Shown in pieces: positions 63,271 to 64,000 of a stretch of DNA of 64,000 nucleotides (position 1 is its first letter; each line of letters starts with the position of its first letter). Position numbers and translations under genes: made by a program. Under the pieces are notes generated by a model. It had not been told where the DNA came from and did not search any database. It saw nothing but the letters and a program-made list of their open reading frames with translations. This DNA is from Hahella sp. (GTDB lineage: Bacteria; Pseudomonadota; Gammaproteobacteria; Pseudomonadales; Oleiphilaceae), in assembly GCA_028280065.1 (NCBI GenBank), contig JANQMN010000071.1, positions 18,134 to 82,133 on the forward strand. The letters run 5' to 3'.

Positions 63271-64000
63271 ATGGAAACACGAAAAATAGCAGAACTAAGC
63301 TTGAGTAAGCTTACCAAAAGCGGTTTTGACGAGGCCATGGCCACCTTGGTTCAACAGGACATGGATGAACTCAACATCAATCACAACCATGCCAGTCTGC
63401 TCCGCAGCACCCAGGATATGCAACTGAGCCTGCTCGGCATCCTAGACGGCCGTAAAGCAACCATGGCAGTTACGCAATTGGAACCGGAAGCCATTGATGC
63501 CGCAATAAACACTTTAATCACAGCTGCCAAACAAGCTCCACAGGATGAGGCCAATCAGGTTTCCAGCGGCCAAACCATGACAATCGAAAAAGGCCCGCAA
63601 AAAGGCGACCCAAGCATCCTGCCCCAAAAGGTAAAAGAACTCCTGAGCTTTCGGGAAATCCATACTCCCACCATGCAAATCGAAGAAGGTTTGGCGAAGT
63701 ATGAAAACCAAAAAGTGCAGATGTTTACCAGCAAAGGCTCGGAGCTTTCAGCCAGTATCGGCAGCTATGCGCTAAGTGCGTTCGGCAGTGCCAAGGAAGG
63801 ACTGCAAACCAGCTCTTTTAACTATGCCGGCGGCAGTGCGGACGATTTAACCGGAAATCCCGCGGAAGAGTTCTTCGGCATCGACGTTATGTTGCGGGAG
63901 ACGTCGGAACAGGTGGTAAGCCATCCGTTGGCGGAGAAATTTGTCGGAGAGGTGATACTCACGCCCAACGCAGTCGATGAGTTCCTCGGTTGGTTCATCG
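63271..64000 (+). CDS. TldE/PmbA-like partner, cut at the window end
   Basis: The open frame begins at ATG 63271, with GGAGAG upstream, and continues past the window end (243 residues seen). The N-terminus METRKIAELSLSKLTKSGFDEA, in part, then a long helical region, LREIHTPTM-like FREIHTPTMQIEEGLAKYEN, and a tail with SELSASIGSYALSAF. No HExxxH motif is seen in the visible part, which fits TldE (the non-catalytic or cofactor subunit). It is adjacent to the TldD-type gene, 7 bp away. Confidence 0.8.
   Translation, partial: METRKIAELSLSKLTKSGFDEAMATLVQQDMDELNINHNHASLLRSTQDMQLSLLGILDGRKATMAVTQLEPEAIDAAINTLITAAKQAPQDEANQVSSGQTMTIEKGPQKGDPSILPQKVKELLSFREIHTPTMQIEEGLAKYENQKVQMFTSKGSELSASIGSYALSAFGSAKEGLQTSSFNYAGGSADDLTGNPAEEFFGIDVMLRETSEQVVSHPLAEKFVGEVILTPNAVDEFLGWFI

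Overview
The window looks like a chromosomal segment of a free-living, diazotrophic marine or plant-biomass-associated gammaproteobacterium, possibly near the Teredinibacter/Cellvibrionales, Azotobacter or Pseudomonas stutzeri type of nif organisation. This is inferred from a NifL-NifA pair, an rnf operon divergent from nifLA, nifB-fdxN-nifQ, a PEP-CTERM protein, TonB receptors and a hybrid NRPS-PKS. No rRNA, tRNA, CRISPR array, phage gene or transposase gene was seen.

Layout. 1-1216: the 3' end of a secreted nuclease-like protein and a PEP-CTERM protein. 1533-5076: a REC-GGDEF-EAL regulator and the two membrane subunits of a TRAP transporter. 5186-20238: a TonB receptor, a giant Ser/Thr kinase-ATPase-GAF-histidine kinase, and a one-protein NRPS-PKS line (C-A-PCP-KS-AT-ACP-TE). 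20659-27487 (minus strand): an acetolactate-synthase-like TPP enzyme, then a TonB receptor, two unusual citrate-synthase-superfamily proteins and an SDR in one apparent operon. 27918-34164: a signalling island with a YfiR protein, a sensor kinase, a REC-only regulator, a second REC-GGDEF-EAL protein and, convergent, a hybrid kinase. 34577-37814: an orphan TRAP solute receptor, an XRE repressor, another REC-only protein and an Sfp-type phosphopantetheinyl transferase that could activate the NRPS-PKS.

37784-54723 is the nitrogen-fixation region. nifL-nifA and nifB-fdxN-nifQ lie on the minus strand and rnfABCDGEH is divergent. A Fic protein, the flavodoxin nifF, a DraG-like ADP-ribosylglycohydrolase, a periplasmic binding protein and a tiny sigma-54-promoter ORF follow. 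I read matched sigma-54 -24/-12 elements plus two exact NifA sites (TGT-N10-ACA) upstream of each of nifB, rnfA and nifF. Together they predict one NifA regulon for cofactor assembly (nifB, nifQ) and electron delivery (rnf, nifF). The structural nifHDK genes are outside the window.

54820-64000: an SGNH hydrolase, a LytTR regulator with its LytS-like kinase, a MarR regulator divergent from a tyrosine catabolic operon (hpd, a VOC protein, FAH, maiA) with a perfect 18-bp palindrome between them, and a TldD/TldE-type protease pair cut by the window end.

The items most worth a second look are the degenerate citrate-synthase pair, the 55-codon ORF behind a good sigma-54 promoter, the VOC protein standing where homogentisate dioxygenase is expected, the NRPS-PKS with a perfect inverted repeat in its leader, and the paired NifA sites spaced 33, 44 and 44 bp.
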